Source: Chinchilla lanigera (taxonomy: Eukaryota > Chordata > Mammalia > Rodentia > Chinchillidae). Taken from it: DNA of 64,000 nucleotides. A program made the position numbers and the translations under genes. Below are positions 62,063 through 64,000 of the stretch, piece after piece (position 1 is the stretch's first letter; every line of letters starts with the position of its first letter). A model generated the notes under the pieces. The model was not told the origin of the DNA and did no database searches. It worked only from the letters and a program-made list of their open reading frames with translations. Where the stretch lies: assembly GCF_000276665.1 (NCBI RefSeq), contig NW_004955463.1, forward strand, positions 5,611,676 to 5,675,675, given 5' to 3'.

Positions 62063-63169
62063 TATCATCAAAGATAAATTGATTTTACTTAGTGACTTAA
62101 GGAAAGACGTATCTCAGAAGAGTTTTAACTTGAGGGAACCAGGAGAGATATTCTATAGGGCCTAGGCTTGTGCTGGATGTTTCTAAAGAAGTGGGACAAT
62201 TCAGAAATGTTTGTTCAGGAGGCAGAAGGAATGAAGCTAGACTGATGATATTATCATTTAAACTTTTATAGCTGTTGTATGGCAACGCGTAGAAACATTA
62301 TTTTATGTGGCCTCATCCGTGTCCTGCTCAAAACAGTCATTATCATCAGAAGATTTGCATGTACTCAATATTTAACTCTAGATCAATTTTATTTTTAACC
62401 TACCCAAACTTCGTTTATTAAAATGCTGACTAATGTGCATATTGGCCTGTAGTCAACTTGCATAAAGATTGCTACATTGCACCATGGTATATTTGTGTGA
62501 TAGATAAAAATATACCACAGTCGACAAGCATTTTGTTAAACTGTTAGATGTATTTTAAAGTAAATATAAAGATGTGTGAAGTATAGAAACAAATCTGTTT
62601 TCAGTATAGCTTATCATTACTGACACATAGATATACTTGGCAGCTGTTAGAAGTCATTAGGTCACTTGCTAGGATATTAAGAAATATATGTAGTTTCATC
62701 TCTAATGCAGGTACTTACTCTTAGTAAAGTTCTATCATTGTTAATGAGGTTCTGTCTTGCAGGAACAGAGAAGGGAAAGTTGATATGCCTGCTTTTTCTG
62801 CTTATCTTTTTCAGAGATTTCGCTTTTTCTTGGAAATTATTGACAGTCCCATTTTTTCTGCTTTACTAATATCATGTATCAGTTTCTCTAGCCTTCTTCT
62901 ACTGTGATTACAAGTTTCCAGGGACCCAGCACAAGTTTTAGGAAAGCAAGATAAAGTGCCACTCCTCTTTACGTTTGACTACAAGCCATTTTATTATAGA
63001 GAAAATGAGAAGAAGAAAAATTGGTTTTCTCAGATTCTTTAAATATTAGTTCTTTTAATCAAAATTATTTCATATGCATTAATATATAGAAGGTCCTGTT
63101 GCCCTGGTGATTCACAGGAAAGAACAGTTTTGTTTCTAAATGAAATGCTTTAGAAATTTGAACCACATC

Positions 63170-63410
63170 TTTGTCATCACCATCATTAATAGCTTGTGGT
63201 GAGCATTTTCTGTGAGTCAGACATAGTGCCTTATTTGTATTATCTCTGATCCTTATAACAACTCCATAAAGTATTGTCTTTCTCTTTTTAAAAATGAAAA
63301 ACATAAATGCAGAGGAAGATTAAATAATTTTTTCAGGCTCACTTGGATCGATGATAGAGCCAGGAGTCAGTCAGATACCTGGTTCTAACGGTGATGCTCT
63401 GTGTTCGAAT
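63170..63410 (+). repeat. MIR remnant
   Basis: GAGCATTTTCTGTGAGTCAG, ATCCTTATAACAACTCC, GCAGAGGAAGATTAAATAAT, AGAGCCAGGAGTCAGTCAG and GATGCTCTGTG follow MIR, near full length. Confidence 0.7.
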
Positions 63411-64000
63411 TCACTAATGATTCCCAAGTCAGATTGAGAGCATGCCTGTCCGACAGACAGACCTGAGATACAGACGATTTCATGCAGTTTCCAAGGCCAT
63501 CTGCACATAGCATTCCCACACAGGAGTCTGACTTACATGTTTCCATTTTCTCTCTGCATGCTTTTTGTTTTTGGGAGAACATGGCCATTGAGCTCTGGGG
63601 CTAGAACCCTGTGGGTTTTATTCTTCTAACCTGAAAAGAGAGCTCTTTTCTAGTTATAACCACAGTGAGAACGAGTCACTTCTCTGCAGATGGCATGTGA
63701 TGATGGGCAGGACAGGAGCAGGACACTGTGATTGGGAACCTACCAGTCTCAAGTTCTGAGTGCAAGAGCAGTTCCACAAGATGAGCATGCGTGAGATTGC
63801 CGCAAGTTTGTGACAGGTATTTGGGCAGACAAAATAACATGTCCGCTGTGCTTCTATTTGGATTTTTATTTGTTGCTACTTTGCTTCTAACCTAGTGCTA
63901 ATAACTAAAAGTGTAATATTTCTTGTGTTTAAAAATTTTTTTTTACTGAAAAATTAAATTTTAATTCCTTTGCAAGTAAAGGAGGTAAGAAGGTAGTACT

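Larger units (their letters stand above)
39343..64000 (+). other. TNKS: TNKS intron downstream of exon B (5' part, at least 24.6 kb)
   Basis: Starts at the gtaaga donor of exon B and runs off the window. I looked for the next expected TNKS coding stretch (EYKKDELLEAARSGNEEKL) and did not see it, so the intron seems to extend past 64000. Unplaced stretches with no gene seen: 39343-41255, 41330-43550 (42520-42870 looks repeat-like), 43910-44240, 44360-45095, 45295-45720, 45880-46245, 49335-51555, 53445-54125, 54280-57675, 60025-60970, 61145-61635, 62065-63165 and 63415-64000. Confidence 0.85.

Noticed and set aside
39343..64000. Next TNKS exon (EYKKDELLEAARSG) or the intronic miR-597 hairpin known in human TNKS
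   Set aside because: I read through for both and saw no match; they probably lie beyond the window or, for the miRNA, are absent in this species.
1..64000. CRISPR array, operon, prophage or bacterial mobile element
   Set aside because: The DNA is vertebrate nuclear intron; repeats are SINE, LINE, LTR and DNA-transposon remnants, with no regularly spaced direct repeats.

Overview
The window is mammalian nuclear DNA, almost certainly from a rodent. It is AT-rich and nearly all intronic. It carries B1-type SINEs, B1-ID composite SINEs and at least ten copies of a tRNA-derived ID SINE. It also holds rodent-style L1 fragments, MaLR-type LTRs, and older mammalian repeats (MIR, L2, Tigger, hAT, mariner). 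The ID copies end in a distinctive GGTACCGGAGAAAAACC-type tail, and B1-ID composites occur alongside them. Both point away from mouse or rat and perhaps toward Castorimorpha (beaver or kangaroo-rat relatives), but the species is inferred, not shown.

The only functional gene I can support is TNKS (tankyrase 1) on the + strand, represented by two internal exons. Exon A (10700-10924, 75 codons) and exon B (39247-39342, 32 codons) join in frame. Together they encode part of the first ankyrin-repeat cluster, which binds tankyrase substrates. By the human gene structure, recalled and not checked, these should be coding exons 2 and 3. The layout is therefore: end of the upstream intron (1-10699), exon A, a 28.3-kb intron (10925-39246), exon B, and at least 24.6 kb of the next intron (39343-64000). 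The next exon was not found.

The introns contain layered transposon debris. A processed pseudogene of PTCD2 (a mitochondrial pentatricopeptide-repeat protein) lies antisense at about 4695-5770 and was later hit by an ID SINE. A hAT-type DNA transposon at about 29818-32548 was split by a 5'-truncated L1 flanked by perfect 12-bp target-site duplications. Two mariner fragments point in opposite directions around a MaLR LTR near 3.4-4.3 kb. Most recent retroposons lie antisense to TNKS.

I found no undescribed biological system. The items most worth a second look are: a perfect 74-bp inverted duplication (21303-21376 and 23413-23486); a neighbouring pair of MIR-derived segments far too similar to each other for their age; a 92% direct duplication near the window start; the PTCD2 pseudogene; and two splice-site-like signals inside the 28-kb intron, one only 31 nt upstream of exon B.
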